DNA of 64,000 nt. It comes from Xiphophorus maculatus (taxonomy: Eukaryota; Chordata; Actinopteri; Cyprinodontiformes; Poeciliidae). Under the pieces are notes generated by a model that saw nothing but the letters and a program-made list of their open reading frames with translations, did not search any database and had not been told where the DNA came from. The stretch is taken from positions 21,144,479 to 21,208,478 of the forward strand of contig NC_036450.1 of assembly GCF_002775205.1 (NCBI RefSeq). Direction: 5' to 3'. The position numbers and the translations under genes are program-made. Positions 1 to 12,577 of the stretch are shown here, in pieces; the stretch's first letter is position 1, and every line of letters begins with the position of its first letter.

Positions 1-215
1 ATATTGACCAAAAGATCAAAGATGTCTTCATGTGTTTGTCTCAATTGCGAAACACTTGCGAAATAAAGCTATTTTTATTCATTTTCTTAGGAATAATCAT
101 TTTTAATCTCCTAAAATAAATAATAAAAGAGTTAAACTAAATAAATTCATAAAAACAGACAATGGTATAATTTTTTTGATATGTGCGTCTTAAAAACAAT
201 TAGCTAGCTTAGCTG

Positions 216-257
216 ATTATTAAACTAGCTAAACTAGCCCTTAGCTAGTTTAATAAT
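216..257. repeat. Foldback: 15-bp perfect inverted repeat
   Basis: Arms at 216-230 and 243-257 are exact reverse complements (ATTATTAAACTAGCT and its complement) around a 12-nt spacer. The arms are AT-rich and contain CTAG motifs. It could be part of an old MITE or a chance hairpin. Confidence 0.6.
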
Positions 258-3200
258 TGGAATGCTATACCTAATGAAAAATACGTCCCTATAGTTGTGC
301 AATTCATAATTTGTTTTGTTTTAATCTTCCAAATGTTTCCCTTACATCTTAAAGAAGTTTATGTTATTTCATTATATATTTTATTAAAATATCTCAGTGT
401 CCTGTGTTATTTGAACTCCCAGTCTCACCCAGCAGTCAGTGGACATGGCCAACATGTTTAGGATCTAACTGACAGCAGAAATAATCAACTTTGAGTTATT
501 TTTTTTAAATGTCTGATGCATTCAAGTTTAATTTCATTTAGGTATTTTATAAAGCCTTGACGGCTTGTTTATTTATTAAGTATATTTATGAAAAATTGTT
601 AAAAACATTACACGTGTGAATAGTTATTATTAACTACACATTTACAAGTAAATAAATGTTTTTATCATTAACTTACCGGACTAAGACACTTTTGGTCTTG
701 GATGATATATTTACATCAATAATGCTTATGCAATATTTACTTTATGACCTCGTTATGCTGTGCAAATGCAAAACTTTGCATGGGAAGCAAATTAATTCCT
801 ACTGACAATTATCCGAAAAGACAAGAAAACAATTATTCTGTTGGTTCTCCGATAGGAGTTATAGTTTCTATTGAAGGAACTGCAAGATTATTTCCATTGA
901 TGCCTTGAAGCACACACCCCTAACCTTTATCTGCTTTTTATTGAACTCAAAGAAGTGCGTGAAATCCCATGTCGTTTTCAGATGTGTTTATAGGTTTTAA
1001 GATGCTTTTTTGTGTTTTAGCTTTGATGCATCCAATGAACGGGAATAATGTCTGGTTCTTCAGTATTTGACTAAATCAGAGTGACTTTCAACACTGTGAA
1101 AACGAAAAACCTGTAATACTTTTGAAAATGAACGTCCACGACGGACTGATGCAAAAAGAACATTGTTAGAATGCAGGTGTGTGAGCTGTGTGCTGATCTT
1201 ACCCAGGCAGTATGCGTTCACCGGGTGTGTGTGCGCGCGCAGGCTGACAGGCGGCCCCGGGCGCGAGCCGCCGGACCCGTGGCTCAGAGGACCTCCTCAT
1301 GCTCCCAGTTGCTTTTTATGGCTTGACTTTCGTTGGGCTCTGAAAATGCAGATTTTTTTGTTTCTTAAACCCACCCCTGCGACCAATTTGAGGTGCTCCT
1401 TGCGAGCCGGCTGGCGACAAATGAAATGTCTTTGGGCGTGTTTCAGTTGCTTTTATGCTGAGCTTCCTGTGGAACGCAGGAATTGGACGGACAATCCCCA
1501 AACCGGACTTCCTGTGAGTGTTTGCCGCTGATAAAAGCCTTCTCCTGCACAAACACTCTCCATCCTGCTGGAATCTGATTTTGGAGCACTTTTCGGACTC
1601 CCATTGTGGAGCACCGCAATCTTGAAGGGGGCAAAGTGCCCTCAGCCTCCTCACCTCTTGCCCTTGTGCTGCCTTGGCAGCTCAGCAGAAAGCAGCCGTT
1701 ACTCGTAGCGATTTATTGAGCCAGGTCGCTCTACGCCACTCCGCCGAAGGCTGGGTGGCTCACACAAGCTCATGTTTACAACCATTTGAGATCAAATCTG
1801 GGAAATTGCAGCTTGAAGCCAAAGAGCGGCACGATAAGGAGTTTCTTTTCCCTTCCCTTCCATTCTGTGCTCCAGTGCAAACCTCTTTAATCCTTGAAGT
1901 CGCCTATAGTTTGAAGAACAGCAAAAACATTAAAAGGTCGGTGCAACGCAAGCCGAAACGTTATGGTAGATGTATAAGATTTCCCACATGTAAAAAAAAA
2001 ACCTGAATGTTTTAAGAAACAATTTAGCAAAAAGACTCCTGGAACTCTTTTCCAGAAGCCTTGACGTGACTTGGTTTTTGTCGGTGTTTCATAAGTAAAG
2101 GCCCATAAAATAAAATTAAACTAAAACAAAAAAAAAGATCCAAAATAGGTTCTCCGACTCGTCAGGACAAGAAAAAAAGAAATGGCCCTCTGTTCCTCTA
2201 AGAAGCGGCCTCTCCCTGTATGAAGATTAAAATAACCGGTGCCCCCAACACAGCAGGATGAAGCCATATGAAGGCTGCGAAAGATTTTCAGGAGCCCGTT
2301 TCCTCTGTTTGTGTTGCAATTAAGGAATGGAAGCTTGAGTAATGGTAAAGGTTGGGGTAAATTCAGGAAGACCAAGAGCTGTTTCGGGATTTCATAAAAG
2401 AAAAAGAAAATAGTCGAGATTTTGATTATCTGGTGCTCAAAGAATTATGGGAACAAGCCACTGTAGATGGATGAATTTAATTGAAATCACTATGAAAAAA
2501 AGCAGTACAAAGCAACAAAGTATGGCGCTATTAGAGATTAGCATTTTTTTTTTTTTCTTCCAGCATGGTGGGGGTGGATGGTCATGGTTGGAGCACGAAA
2601 AAGTATCCACAAATTCAGAAATCAGAACTAAAACAGTTTCTACAAAATGGCTTAAAATGAAACCAAGAGAAATGGTTGATATGCAAACTTAGGTACCGTC
2701 CACCAAATGACAATAGAAAGCCAAAAAGAAAAAAAGTGCAAAAAGTGTGAACAAGCAGCCATTCTTTGATGCCAGGTGAATTGTTTTCTTGTACTGGAGG
2801 TGATCAAACGCATTAATTAAACTTCGCGTGCCTTTGGAAGAGTCTGTCAGAGTCGGTGTTTTCACATTTTGTCACTTTATGACACCAAACATCTATGCAG
2901 TTTAATTAGTCTGGTTTGAATACGAAAGAAGATCATCACAAAGCAGCACATGTGTTGTCAACTTGGAAGAAAACAATAGAGGGCTCCTACCTAAAATGTT
3001 TTGATCTGAAAAATATTGTGTGCAGATGGCCTCCCCTGTACTCTAATACCCCTAACTAAAAAAAAACACCCAAAAAAAACAATGCAACCCAACACATTTA
3101 GATGCTACCTATGTGGAATCCAGATGTGGGTCATTTATTTTCAGATGCTTTGTGGAGTTCTTCACAGCAGGGAGATCATGGATAGTTTTTTGGTTTTTTT

Positions 3201-3723
3201 TGGTCAGAGTGAGGTAAAAAAAAATAAATAAATATATATATATATCATCTTAAACTGATCATCCAAACATGGAAACATGGTGACGGCAGTGTCATGCCAT
3301 TGGGAAGTCTTTCTTGAGAAAAGTTTAAATAAGTTTTGTAAAAACGAATGGCCTTTAAAGGATTTAATGGAATCTGAAAGACAATTGCTACAGGATTTCT
3401 GGTTAGTTTCTGCTTGTCCAAACGACGTCTTATGGAGGCCTTTCTTGCAGCCCCAGAGCTGCATTCGGACAGGCCCTACAGCCCTGTTTTGGGGTGCAGC
3501 TGTCAGAGTGTGTGAATAGAGACAAATGCCGCTCCTCCTCTGCCTTTACCCAGACTGAGAGATGTCAGACAACAAGGACGCGTTTGTCATTCTGACTATG
3601 TGGCGAACTGATCTTGGTATGCGTGCCGAAACAACTTTTATATGTATGGCATCATCCGGGACGCTTCACAGCGTGTGCAATCTGGCAATCTTTTATTGTA
3701 TTTAACTTTTTTTTTGTATTTTC

Positions 3724-3798
3724 CTTTTTAGTTTTCCTTATAGAACTAAAAAGTTTTATAACTTTGTGAACTTCTAGCAATCTTAGAAGTTCACAAAG
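3724..3798. repeat. Two adjacent hairpins
   Basis: The first hairpin pairs 3724-3733 (CTTTTTAGTT) with 3744-3753. The second pairs 3762-3776 with 3784-3798 as a 15-bp stem (CTTTGTGAACTTCTA) with a 7-nt loop. They are only 8 bp apart. No gene context explains them; a MITE remnant is the simplest reading. Confidence 0.55.
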
Positions 3799-4025
3799 AG
3801 CAAGAATAATAGAAATCTCATAAACGATGGTCTGTGATCAACTACATACAACATGGAGCAGACGTTTCAAACCATAACACATTTGAAAAAGGGAATGTTT
3901 TAATAATTAAAGAGTTCATAAAACAGAGTTTAAAAATACCAGTGATGTAGGATATATGAATTATGTAACCAAAAGTTGAACAGAAACAAAAAAAATGCTG
4001 TAATTCTTTGCAGTTTGCTCAGTAT

Positions 4026-4325
4026 TCAGAAATATTTGACCTATTTTTGCCTGTATTTTCTTTTTTTTCTGTATTTTTTGTTATATTTCTCTATTCTTTC
4101 TTTCCTTTACATTTTCAGTTTTTACTTGCATTTTCGTTTTCTTCTCTTTTCCTATCTTTTTATCTTTTTGTATTTTTCCTCATATTTTCCTTTTTTCTTG
4201 TAATTTTTTTCTGTTATATTTCTCTAATGTTTTCTTTTTTTCCTTTACATTTTCATTTTTTTACTTGTATTTTTTTTTTCTTCAGTTATTTTTTCCTATA
4301 TTTTCTTCTTCTTTTCTGTCTTATT
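4026..4325. repeat. T-rich low-complexity tract with a two-copy tandem repeat
   Basis: About 300 bp are almost purely pyrimidine on the + strand. Inside are two imperfect copies of a roughly 135-bp unit. TGTTATATTTCTCTA recurs at about 4079 and 4212, and CCTTTACATTTTCA recurs at about 4104 and 4242. Apparent open frames here translate to Phe/Leu/Tyr runs and are not genes. Confidence 0.7.
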
Positions 4326-4327
4326 TT

Positions 4328-4398
4328 GTTACGTTGATCTGCACACTGAGTTCCCCTTTTCGGGATAAATAAAGTCGTTTATTTGATTCCATTTGATA
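4328..4398 (+). mobile_element. LINE 3' tail remnant (L2/CR1-like)
   Basis: The text CTGAGTTCCCC...GGGATAAATAAAGT resembles the 3' end common in fish L2/Maui-type LINEs (TTTCCCC..GGGATTAATAAAGT). Only the tail is recognisable. Family placement is from memory. Confidence 0.5.
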
Positions 4399-6544
4399 AC
4401 TTGAACTGCCTTTTTACCTGGATTATTGTTTAGAAACGACTAAAATACTGACTCACGTTTATATTTTTTTGTTCTAAACTTAGTTTTACTGCTGACGGTT
4501 GGCCAGTGTTTGCTCTTTTATTAGTGGGCCTACCATGACTGAATGCTCGATCTGGCACTCGCTGCGCGCAAAGAGCTATTTTCTGAGCGATAACAAAGAG
4601 CCTACGTGCTGAGGCACCATGGGAACTTTCTACTTCAGGGATGCAGGTGAGCACACACCTTCCAGGGTTACGGCTCAGATGGGACCTGTTAGACTGGAGG
4701 ATGTGAAACATCATGGGGGTTTTTTCAGAGTACGCTCCTCTTTACGTCCATTTTCGTAATGCAACAGCTTGTGTAACAAAGACCAAAAGTGGGAAGGGTG
4801 TGTTTCTTTAAAGAACTCTTTTCATTCTTTGAAATCAAGGCTTGGCCACGCAACAAGCTACGTTCTGCAGCTCCAAGCATTCCAGATTTGTCCCAGAGAA
4901 GACGCGGGATGGAAATGAGCCGAAGCCGAGCGGCGCTTCCTCTTTTGGAGGAAACAGGAAAAGACTGGACGAGCGAGATTTGGCAGGCTGCACCCTTGGA
5001 ACAATAAAAATCTCACCCCGACAGGAAAAGGATCTGCGTCAAAGAGGACCTGACAGATTTTACTAAAGGGCAGTAGCTGTGACCCTGGATGGGGGCATGA
5101 ACAGGAGGGTGCCCCGCAATAAATCTGGAAAAGGTAAAATATGAAAATGCGCGGAACGGACAGATTGCAGTGTGGCTCTGCTGCACTTCGAAAATATGCG
5201 TTTGCTGACTGGCGATATCTTTATTTTTTAGTCTGGTTGTGCTGCACAAAAGCAACACAATAATCCAGTTCACATCACTTAAGGGAGTAAATGCGATTCT
5301 GGGCATCATTTGCTAATTTAGATTTAGACTGGATTGCATGATTAGCATCGTTGTCCTGCTGGAAGGTTTACGTCTTTTGCTTTCTTTAGAAAAACATCCC
5401 AGAGCTTAGTGCTGCCTCCGCCATATGTTAGTTTTCTTTCAAGAATTGCTTTTATTTTTGCGCTTGTTCTACGCTTCACTTCGTACAGAGAGTCTGGAGC
5501 CTCAGCTTTGAGAAACCACTGCGTGATGGAGGTGTGGATTCAGTTGAAGTTTTACATGTAAAAGCTTTTAAAAGTTTGCCGTTTTACCCAATCTAACATT
5601 TTGTCGTTGGGTATGCAATGCGTCATTTCGATGCTACAAAGCTCACCGGAAATTGTGAACACCCATCTTTCGCAACTTCTCTTTCTGGTCGCTGATTGGC
5701 CGGGTTGAAGTTCTGCTGCACAAATCGAAGTCTGCGGGAGAAATCCCAGACGGAGTTGTGAACAGAGATTAGAATCTCATGGAATTGCGTAGGAAGGCAA
5801 AACCCAGGCTAGTGGCAGACTGCAAACAGGATTTGCTTTGAGCTTTTTGTCCCCTCCAATATTTTCATTCTTGCCTTTACCTGTTCTGTAAATCAGCCTG
5901 GCAGCTGATGCAGGAATCCACAATATCTTCCCAACAATTATTTAATGGGGGTAAACTTTGAAGCTGCTAACAACTGGCTGCAATTCATTTGGGCAGCACA
6001 ACTCACTGTCAGCAATGTTCCAATATTCTGCTCTACACTTTTCCTGTTATCACTAAAAAGTGAATTTTTTTTGTTGACAAACTCACGATCATAAGGCCAG
6101 TCGAACATATGAATTTCTATATAAACATCTTGAGTTTGTTGAATTAGAAGCGAAATGTGTTCAGGTAGAAGCTACAGGTTTTTTTTTTTTTTTTCCCCTC
6201 TCCCTGAGAGAAACAGAGATCCAGCCTGTGTCTCTGCTCCGATTGTGAAGCTGAGCAGCCAAACAGGACATCCTGCCCTCCGAGCCCTGCCACCACCACC
6301 GTGTCTTCCTCGAGCTGGAGCCGTCCACTCCTGTAGATCCATCCTGGAAATAAGCAGAGCGGTCCCGGCGCTTCCTGTGCTCCGGCAGTCAGGATGTGGC
6401 TGAAAAGACGCAGCTTAATCTTGTCGACTTGGAACTGATTGCAGCATTCACCTGTGCTTTTCACAGCACTCAAAAGTCCGTCCAGCATTAAAGATACAAA
6501 CTCGTGGAGAACTCCAAGTGTCATTTTGTCGCATTTTATTAATG

Positions 6545-6545
<1 letters not shown>

Positions 6546-6578
<33 letters not shown>
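6546..6578. repeat. (TA)n microsatellite
   Basis: A TA dinucleotide run interrupted once by CA. Confidence 0.9.
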
Positions 6579-7002
6579 AAAGCTCTCCACGTTTCACACA
6601 TTCTTTGCAGTCAAGCTCACATTTTCCTTTTATTTGCGCAGTTTTGTGTTTATATATGAAATTGACAGTGGCAGCTTTTGATATGGGCTCTTTGCCTAGG
6701 GCGGCACAGCCTTGCGGGTGCTCCAATAAAGTTTTCTGTACTTTTGTAGATTTCCTATACCGTCTCCAAGTGTTGGACACTGCAGAAGCATAAACATATT
6801 CCATGGCTAGTTAAATCTGCTATCTGATGTCCGTCGTCTGATTTGGAGTCTCAATAAAATGACTATCTCACAGTTTTTCATAGGGTCACTTTTACCTCAA
6901 TACCTGACTGACTGGTCAAACTTGTACTGAATTATTCTAACAATTCATAGAGATTCTTCATCAATATCACAGTTTGTGGTTTTAAAAAAAAAAGTCACAC
7001 AA

Positions 7003-7042
7003 ATCTTTGTGTGTTTTTTTAGTTGTGAAAACACACAAAGAT
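7003..7042. repeat. 15-bp perfect inverted repeat
   Basis: ATCTTTGTGTGTTTT at 7003-7017 pairs exactly with 7028-7042 across a 10-nt loop. It is a hairpin of unknown origin, possibly a MITE remnant. Confidence 0.6.
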
Positions 7043-8254
7043 GGATTTTTAACAATTTAGCAGAACATCGGGAACGCCTCAATCTGTTGTTGAGTTGTCC
7101 AGAGTGCCACTCAAACAAGAACCACCACTGGCGGGAGGCGTGGGGGAGGACATTTCTCCTCATTGTATTTCTAATACAACCCCGATGAGCCTGTCTTTTG
7201 GAACCGCTGCCAGAAAAAAAAAAAAAACCGTCTTGATGATCTCCTTTTGTCTGAAGCCTCAAAAAAGAGGTCACTGCTCTTCAGTTTAGGCTTTGACCGT
7301 TCAAACAAAAATTCACCAGTTCACTTGGCTTTCTGAATGACATTCTGTTCCGTGATGACGTAAAAAAAAAAAGAAAATGCTAGTTTCTTCATGTCTTTCC
7401 TCAAGAAAGTTATTTCAGAATATTTAAGAGATTTTCTCACAAACTTGCTAAAGCATCAGAGAGACAGTTTGACCTTATTCAGTCTTGACAATAGTGTGAC
7501 TGTTGGGAGGGTTTAGGTTTTGGTTCAGATTGAGCTTTTATTGACTTTTTTCACAACAATTCTGGCAAGGTTTTGACATAAAAAGTAAAAAAAGATTCAG
7601 TTTGAAAAACTCTTATACAGCTTTGATCCTGTGGACTTGTTTTTCTTTCACAAGCAATTAAAACTCATTGAAATAGATCACAACATAAACTGAAAAATGT
7701 AAATAATGTTTATTAAAATAGCAAGTGTTTAATAAACACCTAATATTTTAAGTAAGTTAGAAAAAAAAAAGCTAAAACACACATTACAAAAAAAACCCAT
7801 TTCATTTTAAAGCTCTATCATCTGGGGAAAAAAAAGGATTTAGGGTTTTATAAAGATTCTGATATAAAAGTTTAGTGTTCAAGCTCAAGGACAAGAAGTT
7901 CAAAGGCATTAAGATTGAATGTTTCAATCTCAGTGAAACTTTCTATGTACAATAAACTTTGTTGGTGTGAAAGTAGCAAAATATAAATTCTTAAATAATA
8001 TTTTTTTCATAGTGTTTCAGCTTCATGTGACGTGAAATAATAAATCCTGTGCTAAAACCTGGGAAAATATGAATCAGCAAAATTCTTTTTTGTCTTTATT
8101 TTCTTAATTTGACTTCAGACAGTTAAATGATGGGCAGACTGAATTAAAATTTTTGATTTTATAAGAACAAATGTTGGATTAATCCGAGTTTAAAACTAAA
8201 CCGTGCTTTAATATGTACATCGTCAATTGCCCCACTTTCCCCTTTTGGTCCATA

Positions 8255-8398
8255 AAAGTATATTAGACATTTTATTTTCTATTTCTATCATTATTATTGC
8301 ACTTTATAGGATTGCACTTGCACTATATGCACTATGTGATGAGGCCCAAATATAACTTACTTGTTATGACAATAAATATTGAATTGAATTAAACCCTC
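8255..8398 (+). mobile_element. LINE 3' tail remnant
   Basis: The stretch ATTGCACTTTATAGG...TATGACAATAAATATTGAATTGAATT has the look of a fish LINE 3' end: a TTGCACTTTA core, GACAATAAA, then short (GAATT)n repeats. The 5' limit is uncertain. Confidence 0.5.
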
Positions 8399-8431
8399 AG
8401 TTGTCAAAATCAACTGCATTTACACTAACAA

Positions 8432-8448
8432 ACATATATATATATATA
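8432..8448. repeat. (AT)n microsatellite
   Basis: Short AT dinucleotide run. Confidence 0.85.
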
Positions 8449-9172
8449 AACACTGGCAGTGAAATATTTAACTGATAAGTTAAAAATATTAAATGTGGTA
8501 TGGACAAATGCAATGAGCTCACCGAAAAGGTCAAGCATCATTTGTTAGCAACAAAAGGCCACTCTGTTAAGCAGATCCCTTAAAAAAATCCATCTCCTAC
8601 TTTGCACAATTGGCCATATTGTGTAGAGGTTAATAAATGGAGCTCTTGGAACAGCAGCACCCAACTGGACTGAATAAGTGTGAGTAAAATGAGGATGACG
8701 GACAAAGGGGGATTTGCCTCAGTGATTAACTGGAGATACCAATGAGACACGTTTAAAACAGAAGAAATTCATGAGGCAGATCAAAGCATTAAGCAAAAAA
8801 ATAACTCTAAATGCTGATATTTTGTCCAATATGGTTAAAAGCAGCAGTGCTCCAAAAATGCTAAGCTGAAAGTAACCCTGACAAGGTTTTTTTTATATTT
8901 TCATTGATAAATGCGATATAATTTTATAGTAAATGTTTTATCTACTTGTTTTATTTTAATACTGTGCTTGTTTTAATAAAACAAGTACAGTAGATAAGAA
9001 TAAATTATTGCATATCTGAAAAGAGGTTTTAGATGTTTGCCTAAATAAAAGAAATCTCTACAGTCTCCTTACCTTTCGAGTCTTATATTTTGTTGGTCTA
9101 CAAATAGTTTATAGTCTATCTCCACCAACAAAAACGGGAACTTTTTTTTAGCCACGTTTAATTAATGAGCGT

Positions 9173-9222
9173 GCCAAATGCATATTTTACGTAAAAAGCC
9201 AAATGCATATTTTACATAAAAA
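9173..9222. repeat. 25-bp tandem duplication
   Basis: Two adjacent 25-bp copies at 9173-9197 and 9198-9222 (starting GCCAAATGCATATTTTAC) differ at one base. Confidence 0.85.
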
Positions 9223-9365
9223 GCTGGTGAATCTTTGTAGACTGACTCACTATGACACTGAAGTAAAATTATAAAATTATGGTCAGTAAATTAAAATACT
9301 TAGTGTTGTGGCTTTTATCTTCCATTTAAAAGTTCACAGATTTCTTATTAGAAATCTCACCCTTG

Positions 9366-9543
9366 GGGGTGCAGTGGTGGCGCAGGGGCAAAGCACGACC
9401 CATAAATTGAGGCCATAATCCTCATGGCGGTGGTTGCGGGTTTGATTCCTGGCCTGGTGACATTTGCCACATGTCTTTCAAATAAAGGCCACTAGAGCCA
9501 ACAAAACCTTTAAAAAAAGAAGCATGTTTTAAAGAGAAAAAAA
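9366..9543 (+). mobile_element. tRNA-derived SINE, + orientation
   Basis: The head has an A-box-like stretch (GTGGTGGCGCAGGGGC) and a B-box-like stretch (GGTTTGATTCC) about 60 bp apart, followed by a tRNA-unrelated body ending CACTAGAGCCAACAAAACC. It is flanked by an exact 15-bp target-site duplication (GAAATCTCACCCTTG) at 9351-9365 and 9544-9558. It is the same family as the copies near 9710 and 62302. Confidence 0.85.
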
Positions 9544-9709
9544 GAAATCTCACCCTTGAAATTGTACAAAAGGTATTTGATGGAGGAGCAAATTTGTGGC
9601 ATTCATGAACTGCCAGCAGCCGGCGCACAAAATCATTCCAAGTGTCACAAACGCTCCGCTGGCCACTCTCTGAACACCCCTGCTTTCAAGACATTGAGCA
9701 CCTAGATTT

Positions 9710-9865
9710 TTTATGAAGGTTTTGTTGGCTCTAGTGGCCTTTATTTGACAGTCAATTGGGCAATGAGAGAAGGAAAAGACATGTGGCAAAGGTCGCCAGG
9801 CCGGGAATCGAACCTGCGACGGCCGCATCGAGAACTAAAAGCCTCCATATATATGGGTTGCCCCC
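9710..9865 (-). mobile_element. tRNA-derived SINE, - orientation
   Basis: This is a reverse-complement copy of the SINE at 9366. The body (GTTTTGTTGGCTCTAGTGGCC) comes first and the B box, as GGAATCGAACC, follows. A 14-bp target-site duplication with one mismatch (GAGCACCTAGATTT and GAGCGCCTAGATTT) lies at 9696-9709 and 9866-9879. Confidence 0.8.
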
Positions 9866-9879
9866 GAGCGCCTAGATTT

Positions 9880-11204
9880 AAGAAATTTTGCTGTTGCATA
9901 ATATCAAAAACAACGGAGGTAAAAGCGGACTCGTTTTCAGCCGCAAACAGTTGAATTCAGTCTCCACGCTCCCCACCAGACCACATCTGTGCCTGGAACA
10001 GCGAAGCAATCCACTTCCTGGTCAGAGTGATGGATGAACTTTCCCACAGAGTTCATGCTGGCTTAAAACTGCTTGAGCAGATGACCATAATACCTTCAGA
10101 TGCCTAGGAACTGTACCCAAGGATGCGCAGTTATGCATGAGGTGCTAAGCTCTGCTACTGGATGAACTAAAGTTCTACTTCTTCAGCCACATCCATTCAA
10201 CTACAATGAAATTTTTTTTTTTTTCCTTTGAACCAATTTTGCTTTGGAATTATTCAAATAAGAATAATAGCTTGAACAAATCAAGTTTTTTAAAGTTAGT
10301 TGAATAAAACATGTTTTTCAGTGTATGGTGTTTAAATGCAAAATTCTCTTTGATTAAGATGAATGTAACTTTTCTTGTCTAAGATACTCAGCCAAAGAAT
10401 GCTAAATTTGTTGTGATGTCCTTAATCAATTCTATAGATGTAGAGGAAAATATGATTTGGTCAGACAAGTATAAGCTATTTAGTGAAAGGACAGATTGCT
10501 ACAACCACATTATTTCTTCTGTTTTGTTTGTTTGACCTAAAACACATGGAGAAACACATTTTCACAGACTTGGCTTGCATAATGTTGAGTCTGAGTGACA
10601 GAGACATCCACTCAGAGCAAAATGTGTTGCTTCCCCCCCCCCCCCCCCCCCCCCCCCCCTTCGGAGATGGGCAACTGGGAGTCGCATCAAATCATAATTT
10701 TGCCATGTGGTAAACCTGTTGAAGGTGCACGCGTGCCGTGCAACCTCACACATCCAAACATGCTCCTCACAGAAACGCACGGATAGACGAGACGTTGCCT
10801 GCAGATCCGGTCAGCTGCGCGAAAGGTCTGCATGGTGAATGGTGATGACAGTCCATGTCTCAACTGAAGGGCCATACACAAGAATGATTTGTTTAAAGAA
10901 GAAAGGAAAGTTTGACGTTTGGCGCTCCCTGATGAAAACCGAGGGTGGCCCAACTCCGCGGCCGGCGGCAACAATAGCGACGATTGGAGAGTTTAACTGA
11001 GTTGGATTTATGACTTCTTGACAAAATCTGACATATTTACATATCAGGAGGAAATTAATTATTCTGGTTGGCTGTGAATTTTTTTTGTTTGTTTTTTTAT
11101 TGTGCAATATCGCTGTTATAAGAGAATTTTTCTGCTTTTAGTGTTATTTTGTCACAATGAAATATTTCAGACCATTACATTTATTTTAACAACAGACATC
11201 CTTT
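9880..11204. other. Intergenic DNA, no gene seen
   Basis: No coding block is supported. The open frames at 10483-10974 cross a 27-base poly(C) tract and are chance. Confidence 0.55.
10633..10659. repeat. Poly(C) tract, about 27 bases
   Basis: An uninterrupted C homopolymer. Its exact length is prone to sequencing error. Confidence 0.9.
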
Positions 11205-11600
11205 CTGTAAAAAAATTAAGAGACCACTTATAATGATCAATTTCTCTGATTTTACTTTTTATAGTGTTCGTTTGAGTCAAATGAACATTGTTCTTTTGTT
11301 CAATGAACTATTGACAACATTTCTCCAAACTTCCAAGCCAAAATTTTTGTATTTGTTTGCAAAAAATGAGAATAATCAAATCAGGACTAGGGTTGACGGT
11401 TAGTGTTAGGGTAACAAAGCCTAACCCTAATCAAAGCTAATCAAAATAACGAAAAAGATGCAGTGTTTTCAAACCTCAAATAATGCAAAGAAAACAAGTT
11501 CATATTCATTTAGAAACAACAACACTAATGTTTTGACCCAGGTAGAGTTCAGAAATCAATACTTGGTGGAATAACCACGAGGTTTTTAATGGCGTTCAGG
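11205..11600. mobile_element. Degenerate DNA-transposon fragment (Tc1-like)
   Basis: Text such as AAATTAAGAGACCACT, GATGCAGTGTTTTCA, CAAATAATGCAAAGAAAACA and CAATACTTGGTGGAATAACC resembles a dispersed Tc1/mariner-type repeat widespread in fish. Divergence is moderate and there are no intact termini. Family placement is from memory. Confidence 0.5.
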
Positions 11601-12520
11601 TCAGTGGTCTCTTCATTTTTTCTATACTACGTGAGCAAACACGTCCATCTCGCTGGAAAGGTTTGCAAAGTCGCTTCTCATGCTTCCTGCTGCTGGGGAA
11701 CCACAGTGAGAGACATCATCGAAACTGGAGACGGTTGGGGGACATTCCAAGGAGTGGCCTTGAGCACATCGACAAGTCGTCCAAGGAGGTCCCAAAGCAT
11801 CCCACACAATTTAAGAAACCTTTGATTCATGATCTATAGCAAAACTAGAACTTTCCAGTCAAGTAAAGGCATTTTGTGTTATCAGGCGTTACTTTTGACT
11901 TAAGGAGACCTGTCATTCATAAAACATTTTAATTTAGAAAGCACAGGACGACATTTTGCCTCCTCTAACATTATGACTTCTTGTGTTTGGCTCGTCTGCA
12001 ACACCGCGCCGCTCTTTCTGTCTGCTTGTGGCGTCATTGATGTTGATGTTGGTCGCACGGCTTGTGCCGGGAACAGCTTTATAATGAGCGCAGACCTGTT
12101 TGAATTTACAGGAGACAGCAGAAAACCACAGGGAGAAAACCGGCCTGGTGTCGTTACCTCCCGATGATGGGTTCATTAAAAAGGTATCTTGCTCTGTAAC
12201 TAAGCACAGATGGCGCAGAGGCAGTGCATTATATCAGATAGAGACTCTGGAGGATATATTTATGTCGAACCACGGCTGAACCCCGGGAACCTTCTGCAGC
12301 AGTCTCAACATTACAGCCATTTGATCTCATGCCTGCGCGTCTATGGTTTTTACATACCGTCCAGAGCGGCGCTGTCCATGCCGCCGGTTCAGCGTGAGCA
12401 CAATCATTCACTCCAGCGGTGGAGAGCCAGTGGAGACGAATCCGAACCGGCAGTTTGTTCGGTGCTTCTTTACATTGTGCCTGTTGAGCTTTAGAGCACC
12501 GTGTGGGACATCCATTACCG

Positions 12521-12577
12521 TCTCATATTAAACCTTCTCGTATTAAACCTTCTCGTATTAAACCTTCTCGTATTAAA
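12521..12577. repeat. 15-bp minisatellite, nearly four copies
   Basis: The unit CTCGTATTAAACCTT is repeated almost perfectly. The first copy reads CTCATATTAAACCTT. Confidence 0.9.

Larger units (their letters stand above)
1..4025. other. AT-rich intergenic DNA, no gene seen
   Basis: I see no exon with believable splice sites and no protein motif on either strand. There is a short GC-rich patch near 1225-1275 and two foldbacks, which are listed separately. Open frames here are short and low in complexity. A distal regulatory role is possible but cannot be read from one sequence. Confidence 0.6.
4399..8254. other. Intergenic DNA, no gene seen
   Basis: No splice-consistent coding block was found on either strand. 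The open frames at about 6144-6800 overlap an AT microsatellite and homopolymers and match no family I know. A foldback and a microsatellite are listed separately. Confidence 0.55.

Noticed and set aside
3976-4337. Long Phe/Leu-rich open frames that look like membrane proteins
   Set aside because: They are translations of a T-rich low-complexity tract and occur in two overlapping frames.
6144-6804. Open frames on both strands around the (TA)n tract
   Set aside because: They translate the TA repeat into Tyr-Ile runs and match no family.
9366-9430. tRNA gene
   Set aside because: The A and B boxes belong to a SINE head with TSDs. No cloverleaf or anticodon stem can be folded. The same holds at 9710-9865 and 62302-62400.
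11395-11440. Telomere-like TTAGGG repeats
   Set aside because: Only isolated TTAGGGT and its complement; no array.
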